Part shown: positions 1 through 7,344 of the stretch, piece by piece
Layout of the letters: each line of letters starts with the position of its first letter
Position numbering within the stretch: position 1 is the first letter of the stretch
From: Thaumarchaeota archaeon S13
GTDB lineage: Archaea > Thermoproteota > Nitrososphaeria > Nitrososphaerales > Nitrosopumilaceae
Direction of reading: 5' to 3'
Assembly (NCBI GenBank): GCA_003724275.1
Contig: RHFA01000062.1
Location: forward strand, 1 to 10,427
DNA: 10,427 nt
Notes under the pieces: generated by a model
What the model was told of the DNA's origin: nothing
The model's database searches: none
What the model saw: only the letters and a program-made list of their open reading frames with translations
Made by a program: the position numbers and the translations under genes

Positions 1-1
1 C

Positions 2-112
2 TTTATCATCCCAGAGTTTGGCGCAGTCGCCGTCGTGGTTCTTGCGGCGGCCATAGTAGCCATCGTGGCCATTGGGTCAAGGTCACGGCTCGGCATAATG
101 CCCAGGTACTGA
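2..112 (+). CDS. C-terminal end of a PEFG-CTERM surface protein (partial, 5' end outside window)
   Basis: Only the last 36 codons are present, ending at TGA 110-112. The reading frame starting at base 2 gives FIIPEFGAV followed by a strongly hydrophobic Val/Ala/Ile stretch and a basic tail (RSRLGIMPRY). The order PEFG motif, membrane segment, Arg-rich end is the PEFG-CTERM sorting signal known in Thaumarchaeota, thought to be processed by an archaeosortase-type enzyme that anchors the protein at the cell surface. The tail is nearly the same as that of the complete gene starting at 119, seven bases after this stop, so the two are probably tandem paralogues in one transcript. The function of the missing extracellular part cannot be judged. 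Confidence 0.8.
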   Translation, partial: FIIPEFGAVAVVVLAAAIVAIVAIGSRSRLGIMPRY

Positions 113-118
113 GCAGCC

Positions 119-979
119 GTGTCCAGCCATCCCGCACGCAAGCCCTCGCTCGCGGGGGTCATTGCCCTCGCCGCCGTCCTTCTCGCGGTTCCCGCCTCGC
201 AGGCAATGGCGCAGACCGGCATGAGCATAGACGTCACGACCACCGACGGGAGCGACATCGTGATAAGCGGCATGACGACAAAGCCCGACTCTGTCAGCGT
301 CATAGTCACGACGCAGCAGAACAATGTCGTCTTTGTTGGCCAGGGCGACCCAGAGGGCGACGGCTCGTTCGAGTTTGTCACGAGGGCCGGCATTATAGGC
401 TGGAGCGAGGACGGAATATACACGGTCAACGTCAACCAGAGCCAGGGCTCGTCCTCGTCCCCGTACAACCTCTCCGTGAACATACGCGTCGAGGGCGGCG
501 AGGTCACCGACACGAGCAGCGGCGCAATGTCCTCGCTCGTCGGCGTCATGGAGGGCGAGATGCCCGAGCGCATGGTCACCGAGGATCCCGGCCTAGAGTT
601 CACCGCCGACGCGCAGCCTGGCGCGAGCGTCATACGCATAGAGGGCATGACTACGTCCATGGCAAACGACGTGACGATCATAGTAGAGGCGCCAAACGGC
701 AACAAGGTCCACACGGGCCAGGTCACGCCCGCGCGCGACGGCTCGTTCGCCGATGACATCATGATCGGCTGCCCCCAGTGGGAGCAGGACGGCGACTATA
801 TGATAAGCGTCCAGCAGGGGCCGCACACGATATTCAGGCAGAGCGCCGAGGTCGAGATTAGCGAGTGCCTCGTCGTCCCCGAGTTTGGCGCAGTCGCCAT
901 GGCGGTCATGGCCGTCGCCATAGTCGCAGCCATCGCCGTCACGGCGCGCTCGCGCCTCGGCCTGGTCCCCAGGCTCTAG
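119..979 (+). CDS. Secreted PEFG-CTERM protein with two beta-sandwich-like repeats
   Basis: 286 residues, predicted to be exported and held at the cell surface. Residues 1-31 form a signal peptide (basic HPARK, hydrophobic LAGVIALAAVLLAV, likely cut after AMA before Gln32). Two related domains follow, about residues 34-130 and 158-250. Each has an ISGMTT/IEGMTT segment, a V(S/T)(V/I)IV strand, a DGSF turn, and a DG(I/D)Y final section, which suggests Ig-like extracellular modules. Residues 254-286 carry PEFG, a hydrophobic segment and the basic end ARSRLGLVPRL, the PEFG-CTERM sorting signal. The GTG start is six bases after the previous stop and leaves a good signal peptide, so cotranscription with the upstream paralogue is likely. 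No catalytic motif is visible; ligand and role are unknown, with a cell-envelope or adhesion role as inference. Confidence 0.85.
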   Translation: MSSHPARKPSLAGVIALAAVLLAVPASQAMAQTGMSIDVTTTDGSDIVISGMTTKPDSVSVIVTTQQNNVVFVGQGDPEGDGSFEFVTRAGIIGWSEDGIYTVNVNQSQGSSSSPYNLSVNIRVEGGEVTDTSSGAMSSLVGVMEGEMPERMVTEDPGLEFTADAQPGASVIRIEGMTTSMANDVTIIVEAPNGNKVHTGQVTPARDGSFADDIMIGCPQWEQDGDYMISVQQGPHTIFRQSAEVEISECLVVPEFGAVAMAVMAVAIVAAIAVTARSRLGLVPRL

Positions 980-1004
980 GGCTCCCGCGGCGCCGGCGCA
1001 TACC

Positions 1005-1012
1005 TTTATTAT
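1005..1012 (+). promoter_or_regulatory. TATA-like box of the acyl-CoA synthetase gene
   Basis: TTTATTAT stands out in a GC-rich 61-base gap. Its centre is about 32 bases before ATG 1041, so transcription starting about 26 bases after the box would give a leader of only a few bases. A GTG at 1026 and an ATG at 1032 are also in frame; the 1026 start would lie upstream of the predicted transcript start. Confidence 0.6.
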
Positions 1013-1040
1013 CCAACTGCCGCGCGTGCGCATGCGCGCA

Positions 1041-3152
1041 ATGGCCGAGTCCGTAATTCTCTCGCCTAGGTCCATCGCCGTCATTGGCGCCTCGGACAAG
1101 AAGGGCAGCGTCGGCAGCGCGATAACGTCAAACATCATCAGGGGGTACAGGGGCAAGGTCTACCCCATAAGCCCGACGCGCAAGACGGTCTTTGGCAAGA
1201 GGGCCTACGCGTCGGTCCTCGACGTCAAGGGCCCCATCGACCTTGCCGTCATCGTCACGAGGAACACCGTCGTGCCGGCCGTAATGGAGGAGTGCGGCAA
1301 AAAGGGCATAGGCGGCGCGATCGTCATAACGGCCGGCTTCAAGGAGGTCGACGAGGCCGGCGCGAGGCTAGAGTCCGAGCTAGTCGAGATCGCCAAGAGG
1401 CACAACATCCGCATGATAGGGCCCAACTGCCTAGGCGTCATGAACCTCGACCCCAAGACAATGATGAACTCTACGTTCCTCAAGATAACGCCAAAGTCCG
1501 GCGGCGTCGCGCTAGTCTCGCAGAGCGGCGCCATCTGCGCGGCCCTCGCCGAGGACGCAAGCGCGCAGGGGATTGGGTTTTCGGCGATCGTGAGCATGGG
1601 CAACAAGGCGTCGATGAGCGAGACGGAGGTCCTCGAGATGCTCGGGGGCCACCGCCAGACGAGGGTCATCGTCATGTACCTCGAGGACATGGGAGACGGC
1701 GGCGAGTTTATGCGCGTGTGCCGGCACATCACCAAAAGGCTCAAAAAGCCCGTCCTCGTCCTCAAGTCGGGCCGCAGCCCCGAGGGCGCAAGGGCCGCAA
1801 TGTCGCACACGGGCGCCCTCATGGGATCCGACGAGACGTACGACGCGCTGCTTCGCCAGGCCGGCGCGATACGCGTCGACACTATGGGCGAGCTCTTTGA
1901 CTATGCGACGGCGTTCGCAAAGCAGCCGCTGCCGGGCGCAGGCGGCCTGGCCATCGTGTCAAACGCCGGCGGGCCGGCGATAATATCTACAGACGCGTGC
2001 TCGCGCCTGGGCATACGCATGGCCGACATATCCTCGGCGCGGCCGGCGATCGACGCGGTCATACCGCCGTGGGGCAGCTCGCGCAACCCGGTCGACATTG
2101 TGGGCGACGCCGACTATGCGAGGTTTAGGGGGGTCCTTGACAGGGTCCTGAAACACCGCAACGTCGGCTCTGTCATCGCAATGTGCACGCCGTCGGCGAC
2201 GCTCGACTATGACGGCCTCGCCAGGGTCATCGTGGAAATGTCAAAAAAGCACAAAAAGACGGTCCTGGCCAGCCTCATGGGCCTCGACGAGGGAACCACA
2301 AACCGCCAGATACTCGCCGACGGCGGCGTGCCGCACTATCCCTACGCAGAGGCGGCGATCAGGGCCCTTGGAGTCATGCTGCGCTTTGCGGCGTGGGTGC
2401 GCGAGCCAGAGGGGACCGTGAGGAGGTTTAGGGCCGACAGGGCCGGCGCGCGCGCCATAGTCGAGGCGGCCCTGGCAGAGGGGCGCACGTCGCTGCTAGA
2501 GGAGGAGGGCATTGGGGTCCTGCGCGCGTACGGCCTGCCGCTGCCGCAGAGCCGCCTGGCCCGCTCGCCGGCCGAGGCCGTCAGGGCCGCCAGGGAGATT
2601 GGCCACCCCGTCGTCCTCAAGGTGTCCTCGCCGCAGATAACGCACAAGTCCGACGCCGGAGGCGTCATCGTCGGGGTCGACGGCGACGCCGCGGTCCGCG
2701 AGGCGTACGCGAGGATTGTAAAGAACGCCAAAAGGCACAACGCTCGCGCGCAGGTGAACGGCGTGCTTGTGGTGGAGATGGTCCGCGGCGGCAGGGAGGT
2801 GATCATCGGCTCTAGGGGCGAGCCAAACGTCGGGCAGGCCGTCATGCTCGGGGCAGGCGGCATATACGTCGAGGTCCTCAAGGACGTCGTCTTTGGCGTC
2901 GCGCCGCTCTCGGGCCGCGAGGCAAGGTCCATGATATCCTCGATAAAGACGGCGCGCCTGCTCGACGGCGTGCGCGGCGAGGAGCCCTCGGACAAGGCTG
3001 CCCTCGCCGAGTGCCTGCAGCGCGTCTCGCAGATGGTCACCGACCTCCCCGAGATGCGCGAGCTCGACATGAACCCCGTACTCGTCATGGCCCGCGGCAG
3101 GGGGTGCCGCGTCCTTGACGTGCGCGTCGGGCTCGGGCAGGCGGCCCCCTAG
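1041..3152 (+). CDS. ADP-forming acyl-CoA synthetase, probable 4-hydroxybutyrate-CoA ligase
   Basis: 703 residues. Enzymes of this family (acetyl-CoA synthetase ADP-forming/NDP-forming acyl-CoA ligase) convert an acid, CoA and ATP to acyl-CoA, ADP and phosphate. The N-terminal CoA-binding domain starts with SPRSIAVIGASDKKGSVG; GPNCLGVMN and SQSGA follow. The phosphorylated histidine of the family fits His256 in MSHTGALMGS. A linker domain (about 300-440) leads to a C-terminal ATP-grasp domain (about 480-700) with ITHKSDAGGV (His535), and ends with MRELDMNPVLVM. Alpha and beta parts are therefore fused, at the usual length. In Thaumarchaeota such enzymes activate 3-hydroxypropionate and 4-hydroxybutyrate, saving an ATP bond compared with AMP-forming ligases. 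The nearby 4-hydroxybutyryl-CoA dehydratase favours 4-hydroxybutyrate as substrate, but sequence alone does not settle it. ATG 1041 is preferred to GTG 1026 or ATG 1032 because MAESVILSPRSIAVIGAS matches the family start and the TATA box allows a short leader. Confidence 0.88.
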   Translation: MAESVILSPRSIAVIGASDKKGSVGSAITSNIIRGYRGKVYPISPTRKTVFGKRAYASVLDVKGPIDLAVIVTRNTVVPAVMEECGKKGIGGAIVITAGFKEVDEAGARLESELVEIAKRHNIRMIGPNCLGVMNLDPKTMMNSTFLKITPKSGGVALVSQSGAICAALAEDASAQGIGFSAIVSMGNKASMSETEVLEMLGGHRQTRVIVMYLEDMGDGGEFMRVCRHITKRLKKPVLVLKSGRSPEGARAAMSHTGALMGSDETYDALLRQAGAIRVDTMGELFDYATAFAKQPLPGAGGLAIVSNAGGPAIISTDACSRLGIRMADISSARPAIDAVIPPWGSSRNPVDIVGDADYARFRGVLDRVLKHRNVGSVIAMCTPSATLDYDGLARVIVEMSKKHKKTVLASLMGLDEGTTNRQILADGGVPHYPYAEAAIRALGVMLRFAAWVREPEGTVRRFRADRAGARAIVEAALAEGRTSLLEEEGIGVLRAYGLPLPQSRLARSPAEAVRAAREIGHPVVLKVSSPQITHKSDAGGVIVGVDGDAAVREAYARIVKNAKRHNARAQVNGVLVVEMVRGGREVIIGSRGEPNVGQAVMLGAGGIYVEVLKDVVFGVAPLSGREARSMISSIKTARLLDGVRGEEPSDKAALAECLQRVSQMVTDLPEMRELDMNPVLVMARGRGCRVLDVRVGLGQAAP

Positions 3153-5647
3153 AGGCCCATGCGGCGCCAGTCGTTGAGAAACTCGCCTAGCCTGCCTCCT
3201 TCGGGCAGGCACTCGTCGGCAAGCTGGCCTGGCTCAAAATTGCCCATGTCCCACCCCGGGGGATAGTGCCAGCCCGACGTCAGATCCCACACGATTGGTA
3301 CTCCCCCGCCTGACATTGTGTGCCAGCCTGGCGGATAGAGCCAGCCCGACGTTCCCAGGCGCCAACCGTGGGCAACCTGCGACGCGCAAAACTCGTCAAG
3401 GCCGCTCTCCAGGATGCGCGTGAACGCCTCGACGACCAGGTCGCCGTCATGCCACTGAGCGCACAGGTGAAGGAACTCGTCCCAGTATGCTCCGGCGTCA
3501 ATCCACGCAAGCCCCGACAGGAGAGAGTCGTACTTTTCACGGCACAGGTCCGTGAGGTCGAGGCGCTCTGAGCGCATATAGCTCTCATGGTCCCACCCAC
3601 GCGACACAAACATGGCCACTGGACAGTCTGTCAGGTAGCACTTGCTGTGCATGTACACAAATGGCCCAAAGCCCAGGGTCTCCTGGAGGCCCTGCGGGAG
3701 ATGGGATCGCATGGCGTCGTGTTCCATGGCCATGCTGTGCAGGGACTCTAGGTCGCGCGCAAGTCGGAAGAGCTCGGCGTGCCCCATCTTTTCTGGCGTC
3801 AGGCCTCCGGATGTGGGCGCATAGTCCTCGGGAGGAACCCCCTCGATTCCCATGATCACCACGTCGTCGATCGCCACGCGGCCTTCCGGGCCAGACACGT
3901 TGGTTGCAAACCTTATGTGCAGCTCGCCCCCATCTGTGCAACATCCCCACAGAACCACGTGCCAGAGGCCAGCGTGGACGTGATTCATGCCTATCTCGTG
4001 TACCGTCTCCCACATACTCTCGTTGGGAACCTGCGCGGGGATGTCGTCAGTCTGGGGCATGGAGGCATCCTCGTCGTGGTAAACCTGTGCACGAAGGTAC
4101 TCGCCAGGCAGCAACGAGTCGGCGTACACCCAAAACGCCAGCTGTGGCAGGGTGTAGCCTGACAGGCTGACCGGGACGCGCAGCGTGATCGTGCACAAGT
4201 CCTCACACGAGGTCGCCGTTACCCCCAATCTGGAGGGGTTGGGCACCACCGTGTCGTGCCAGTTTGACAGGTGGGACGCATGCCACCCCGGGTCGCCCGA
4301 CTTTGTCCAGTTTTTGTCCATGCCAGACTCAAAGTCCTCTGAGAACCGGATGTCGCGGTACGGCGAGGCGCCAGCCGGAACCATGTCCACCCAGATCGCC
4401 TGCGGCAAGAGCGACTGCAGGATGCCGCTTTCTGTTGCCATGCGGTACATCTCGGCCAGATCGCCGGCGAGCAGGCCGAGCTCGTGGCTCGTGAGCACTC
4501 GCGTCAGGGATCCCGACGGCGGGAGGTCATTTCGGAGCCCCAAAGGCTGCAGGCTGGCCACGGCGGTAGGGGGAGCTGCCAGGAACGGGGTGTCGGCTCC
4601 CCTGATTGCCACATCATCGATTGCAATGCTGCCCTGGGAGCCTTCCGCCTTTGCGATAAACCTCAGCTTGATCTCGCCTGGTGCCAGGAACTCGAGGTCT
4701 GACCTGGCCACGAGCCACCCGTCGTGATTGGCGTCGTACCCTGTCCATTCGTGCAGCATGAGCCACACTCCCGCATTGTAGACCTGCACGCGGAGGTATT
4801 CCCCGGGCATCAGCGAGGCGCCAACATTCACCCGAAACACGAGCTCCGGCGAAGAATGGTCTGGCAGGTATACCGGAATGCGCTGCGTGATTGCGCATTC
4901 GTCACTGCACATGCCCGGCCTGGCCACCAAGTCAGGCGTCGTGCCCCCTGCCCGGCCCGTGTCGTCATCTGGACGGCCGACGGTCCATCCCGTGCCATCC
5001 TTGATCCAGGTTGCCTCCAGGCCCGACTCAAAGTCATCAAAAAACAGGGAGTGAAGCGGAGGGTGCGCTCCTGGAAGCCACGGGGAGTCTCCCCCTCCCA
5101 AATGGCCAGCATATTCCACACAGGCGGCCCGGAATCCTGGACCGGGCACAGGCAGGCAGCTGTCCAGGTAGTAGCGCGTCTCAAGCGCCACCCTCGATTC
5201 CCGGGATCCGCCCGGCACCCAGATTCCGGATTCAAACGCGTCATACGTAACCTCAATGTCAACCCCCGTGGCAAGCGCCTCCTGCATCTCGTCCACACCG
5301 TACTCCATGCCAGCCAGATGCGCCATCGAGTGCATTACGACTACCAGCCTCCCGTTGTCCGTGTCGGCCTCGGCGCGGACGAATGGATAGTCCGGCGCCG
5401 AATAGTCGCCGCCGGCGTGTGCCCTGATTATTGCGTTTACGCTCTCCAGCGCCGCGCCCAGTTCGCCGTGGACAGCATTGCCGGGCATGGCGGGCCAGCC
5501 GGGGTCGGGCTCCGGGGGGGCAAGATAGCGCTGGCGAGGATCCTGCAATGCCGCATCTCCGGTGTTGCCCATGTACTGCGCAAGCGCCGGCGAGGGAACC
5601 GTGAGGGCCACGAGGGCGCCCAGCGCAGCCAGAGCCGCTCCGTTCAT
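3149..5647 (-). CDS. Large secreted protein with two MAM-like jelly-roll repeats
   Basis: 832 residues. Residues 1-23 form a signal peptide ending PALA before Gln24, with no C-terminal membrane anchor or PEFG tail, so it is probably released or held by another partner. Two repeats (about 202-349 and 436-600) share a DFESG...W opening, a C-x3-C pair (CSDEC, CEDLC), LMPGEYLRVQVY/LLPGEYLRAQVY, and an ending of I/VAIDDVxI. The last motif resembles the end of MAM domains, eukaryotic-type extracellular adhesion jelly rolls. Each repeat is followed by a helical segment (ELGLLAGDLAEMY..LLPQAI; ELFRLARDLESLH..HLPQGL), so the duplicated unit is jelly roll plus helices. A Cys-containing C-terminal region ends with two SGWxYPPGW motifs. 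The N-terminal 180 residues after the signal peptide are not recognised. ATG 5647 lies about 27 bases after its TATA box and is preferred to GTG 5653. No enzyme motif was found; an adhesion or glycan-binding role is inference. Confidence 0.8.
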   Translation of the reverse strand: MNGAALAALGALVALTVPSPALAQYMGNTGDAALQDPRQRYLAPPEPDPGWPAMPGNAVHGELGAALESVNAIIRAHAGGDYSAPDYPFVRAEADTDNGRLVVVMHSMAHLAGMEYGVDEMQEALATGVDIEVTYDAFESGIWVPGGSRESRVALETRYYLDSCLPVPGPGFRAACVEYAGHLGGGDSPWLPGAHPPLHSLFFDDFESGLEATWIKDGTGWTVGRPDDDTGRAGGTTPDLVARPGMCSDECAITQRIPVYLPDHSSPELVFRVNVGASLMPGEYLRVQVYNAGVWLMLHEWTGYDANHDGWLVARSDLEFLAPGEIKLRFIAKAEGSQGSIAIDDVAIRGADTPFLAAPPTAVASLQPLGLRNDLPPSGSLTRVLTSHELGLLAGDLAEMYRMATESGILQSLLPQAIWVDMVPAGASPYRDIRFSEDFESGMDKNWTKSGDPGWHASHLSNWHDTVVPNPSRLGVTATSCEDLCTITLRVPVSLSGYTLPQLAFWVYADSLLPGEYLRAQVYHDEDASMPQTDDIPAQVPNESMWETVHEIGMNHVHAGLWHVVLWGCCTDGGELHIRFATNVSGPEGRVAIDDVVIMGIEGVPPEDYAPTSGGLTPEKMGHAELFRLARDLESLHSMAMEHDAMRSHLPQGLQETLGFGPFVYMHSKCYLTDCPVAMFVSRGWDHESYMRSERLDLTDLCREKYDSLLSGLAWIDAGAYWDEFLHLCAQWHDGDLVVEAFTRILESGLDEFCASQVAHGWRLGTSGWLYPPGWHTMSGGGVPIVWDLTSGWHYPPGWDMGNFEPGQLADECLPEGGRLGEFLNDWRRMGL
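3242..3355 (-). repeat. Two SGWxYPPGW motifs near the C-terminus of the secreted protein
   Basis: GTSGWLYPPGWHTMSGG (about residues 765-781) and LTSGWHYPPGWDMG (about 789-802) are copies of a Trp/Tyr/Pro-rich motif with a centre-to-centre spacing of about 24 residues. Such aromatic loops are often ligand-binding surfaces; this is inference. Confidence 0.7.
3848..4342 (-). repeat. Second MAM-like repeat of the secreted protein
   Basis: Codes for about residues 436-600. It opens with SEDFESGMDKNWTKSGDPGW and closes with GRVAIDDVVIMG. It is diverged from the first copy but keeps the C-x3-C pair, the LLPGEYLRAQVY strand and the final AIDDV motif, and carries an extra insert (DEDASMPQTDDIPAQ) after the QVY strand. 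Confidence 0.7.
4601..5044 (-). repeat. First MAM-like repeat of the secreted protein
   Basis: Codes for about residues 202-349. It opens with FFDDFESGLEATWIKDGTGW and closes with GSIAIDDVAIRG. Shared motifs with the second copy, in the same order, show internal duplication of an extracellular jelly-roll-like module. Confidence 0.7.
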
Positions 5648-5670
5648 GGCCACGCATGTGTGGCGCCGCT

Positions 5671-5678
5671 GTTTAAAG
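5671..5678 (-). promoter_or_regulatory. TATA-like box of the secreted MAM-like protein gene
   Basis: On the minus strand this reads CTTTAAAC. Its centre is about 27 bases before ATG 5647, which would make the transcript leaderless and argues for that start over GTG 5653. Confidence 0.6.
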
Positions 5679-5777
5679 TGTGGCGTGTCGGGGCGGGCGG
5701 CCTACGCCTCCGGGCAGCCATCCCCTGCCGGATCTGCGCCTGCCACGGCCGCCCCGGCGCGCGGCCCCCATGCAGAA

Positions 5778-5785
5778 TTTTTATA
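5778..5785 (+). promoter_or_regulatory. TATA-like box of the 4-hydroxybutyryl-CoA dehydratase gene
   Basis: TTTTTATA lies in a 161-base gap between divergent genes, its centre 27 bases before GTG 5809. It implies a leaderless transcript and rules out any start upstream, since the open frame running back to 5680 would cover the promoter itself. Confidence 0.65.
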
Positions 5786-5808
5786 GTGGGCCCCGCCGCC
5801 GGCGCGCC

Positions 5809-7344
5809 GTGCCGGTGACAGGCAGCGGCGGGACGCAGACGGTCGTGCCGATCAGGACGGGCGAGGAGTATGTCCAGAGCCTCCGCGGGAGGAACCTCAG
5901 GGTCTACCTCATGGGCGAGCGCGTCGAGGAGCCCGTCGACCACCCCCTCATACGCCCCTCGATCAACGCCGTCGCCGAGACGTACGACCTCGCCGTGCGC
6001 GAGGAGGGCCTCGCCTCGGCAGAGTCGTCGATATCGGGCAGGCGCGTCAACCGCTTTTTGCACATAGCCGAGAGCGCCGAGGACCTCGTCCTGCAGAACA
6101 AGATGCAGCGCAAGCTGGGCCAGCTCACGGGGACGTGCTTTCAGAGGTGCGTCGGCATGGACGCGCTAAACTCGCTCCACTCGACCACGCACGAGATCGA
6201 CGAGGCCCACGGGACGAAATACCACGAGCGCCTCCTCGAGTTCATAAGGGCGGTCCAGGAGGAGAACCTCGTCATCGGCGGCGCGATGACAGACCCAAAG
6301 GGCGACCGGTCCAGGGCGCCCTCCGAGCAGGACGACCCCGACGTCTTTGTCCACGTGGTCGACCGAGACGAGCGCGGCGTGTACGTCACGGGCGCAAAGG
6401 CCCACCAGACGGGCTGCATAAACTCGCACTGGTTTATCGTCATGCCCACGATGCGCCTCTCCGAGGCCGACAAGGACTATGCCATAGTAGGCGCGGTTCC
6501 AGTAGACGCAAAGGGCGTCACGTACATCTATGGCAGGCAGTCATGCGACACGCGCAGCATGGAGGGCGGCGAGATTGACGCCGGAAACGCAAAGTTCTCC
6601 GGCCAGGAGGCCCTCATACTGCTGGATCGCGTCTTTATACCGTGGAACCTCGTCTTTATGGACGGCGAGTTTGAGTTTGCCGCGATGCTAGTCGAGCGGT
6701 TCACGTGCTACCACCGGCGCAGCTATGTCTGCAAGACTGGCCTCGGCGACGTGATGATCGGCGCCGCCGCGACGGTCGCCGACTATAACGGCGTGCCAAA
6801 GGTCTCGCACATAAAGGACAAGCTCGTAGAGATGACGCACCTCAACGAGTCGATATACGCCGCGGGGATCGCCTCCTCGCACCAGGCCCACCGCATGAAG
6901 TCCGGCGTCTGGCTCAACGACGACATGCTCGCGCAGGTCTGCAAGCACAACGTGACGCGCTTTCCCTACGAGATAGGCCGCCTCGCGCAGGACATAGCCG
7001 GCGGCCTGGTCGTCACGCTGCCCTCCGAGAGGGACCTAAGGGATCCCGAGACCGGCCCGCTGCTGCGCAAGTACCTCGCCGGCCGCAAGGGCGTCGACGT
7101 CGAGAGCCGCATGCGCATACTGCGCCTCATAGAGAACATGACTCTGGGCCGCAACGCCGTCGGCTACCTCACAGAGTCGATGCACGGGGCAGGCTCGCCG
7201 CAGGCCCAGCGCATCCAGATAGCGCGCCAGATGCAGCTAGGCTACAAGAAGGGCCTCGCAAAGAGCCTCGCCGGAATACATGACGGCGCCGAGGAGCCTC
7301 CAGAGAACTCGGAGTACTTTAGGCGCGTCTTCAAGCTGCCCTAG
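5809..7344 (+). CDS. abfD: 4-hydroxybutyryl-CoA dehydratase / vinylacetyl-CoA delta-isomerase
   Basis: 511 residues. This FAD and [4Fe-4S] radical enzyme dehydrates 4-hydroxybutyryl-CoA to crotonyl-CoA, a key step of the HP/HB cycle. Cluster ligands known from the Clostridium enzyme (Cys99, Cys103, His292, Cys299) have clear counterparts: CFQRC (Cys110, Cys114) and YHRRSYVCKTGLGD (His302, Cys308). Other family segments include EEYVQSLRGRNLRVYLMGERV and PLIRPSINAVAETYDLA at the start, and HQTGCINSHW, IPWNLVFMDGEFEFA, and the late HGAGSPQAQR. The His-to-Cys gap is one residue shorter than in Clostridium as I recall it. GTG 5809 is chosen from the TATA box; GTG 5815 is possible. The synthetase expected to supply its substrate lies upstream on the same strand, beyond one opposite-strand gene. 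The stop overlaps that of the convergent signal peptidase gene. Confidence 0.93.
   Translation: MPVTGSGGTQTVVPIRTGEEYVQSLRGRNLRVYLMGERVEEPVDHPLIRPSINAVAETYDLAVREEGLASAESSISGRRVNRFLHIAESAEDLVLQNKMQRKLGQLTGTCFQRCVGMDALNSLHSTTHEIDEAHGTKYHERLLEFIRAVQEENLVIGGAMTDPKGDRSRAPSEQDDPDVFVHVVDRDERGVYVTGAKAHQTGCINSHWFIVMPTMRLSEADKDYAIVGAVPVDAKGVTYIYGRQSCDTRSMEGGEIDAGNAKFSGQEALILLDRVFIPWNLVFMDGEFEFAAMLVERFTCYHRRSYVCKTGLGDVMIGAAATVADYNGVPKVSHIKDKLVEMTHLNESIYAAGIASSHQAHRMKSGVWLNDDMLAQVCKHNVTRFPYEIGRLAQDIAGGLVVTLPSERDLRDPETGPLLRKYLAGRKGVDVESRMRILRLIENMTLGRNAVGYLTESMHGAGSPQAQRIQIARQMQLGYKKGLAKSLAGIHDGAEEPPENSEYFRRVFKLP

Noticed and set aside
593..1156. Minus-strand open frame over the PEFG protein and the synthetase start
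   Set aside because: No recognisable domain, crosses two real genes and a promoter; composition is that of an antisense shadow.
5680..5808. N-terminal extension of the dehydratase by 43 codons
   Set aside because: The stretch is Pro/Arg-rich, does not resemble the family, and contains the TATA-like box; GTG 5809 matches both promoter spacing and family length.
4724..5818. Long plus-strand open frame (364 codons) opposite the secreted protein
   Set aside because: Arg/His-rich, no motifs, lies fully antisense to a gene with signal peptide and clear internal repeats; a product of high GC content.
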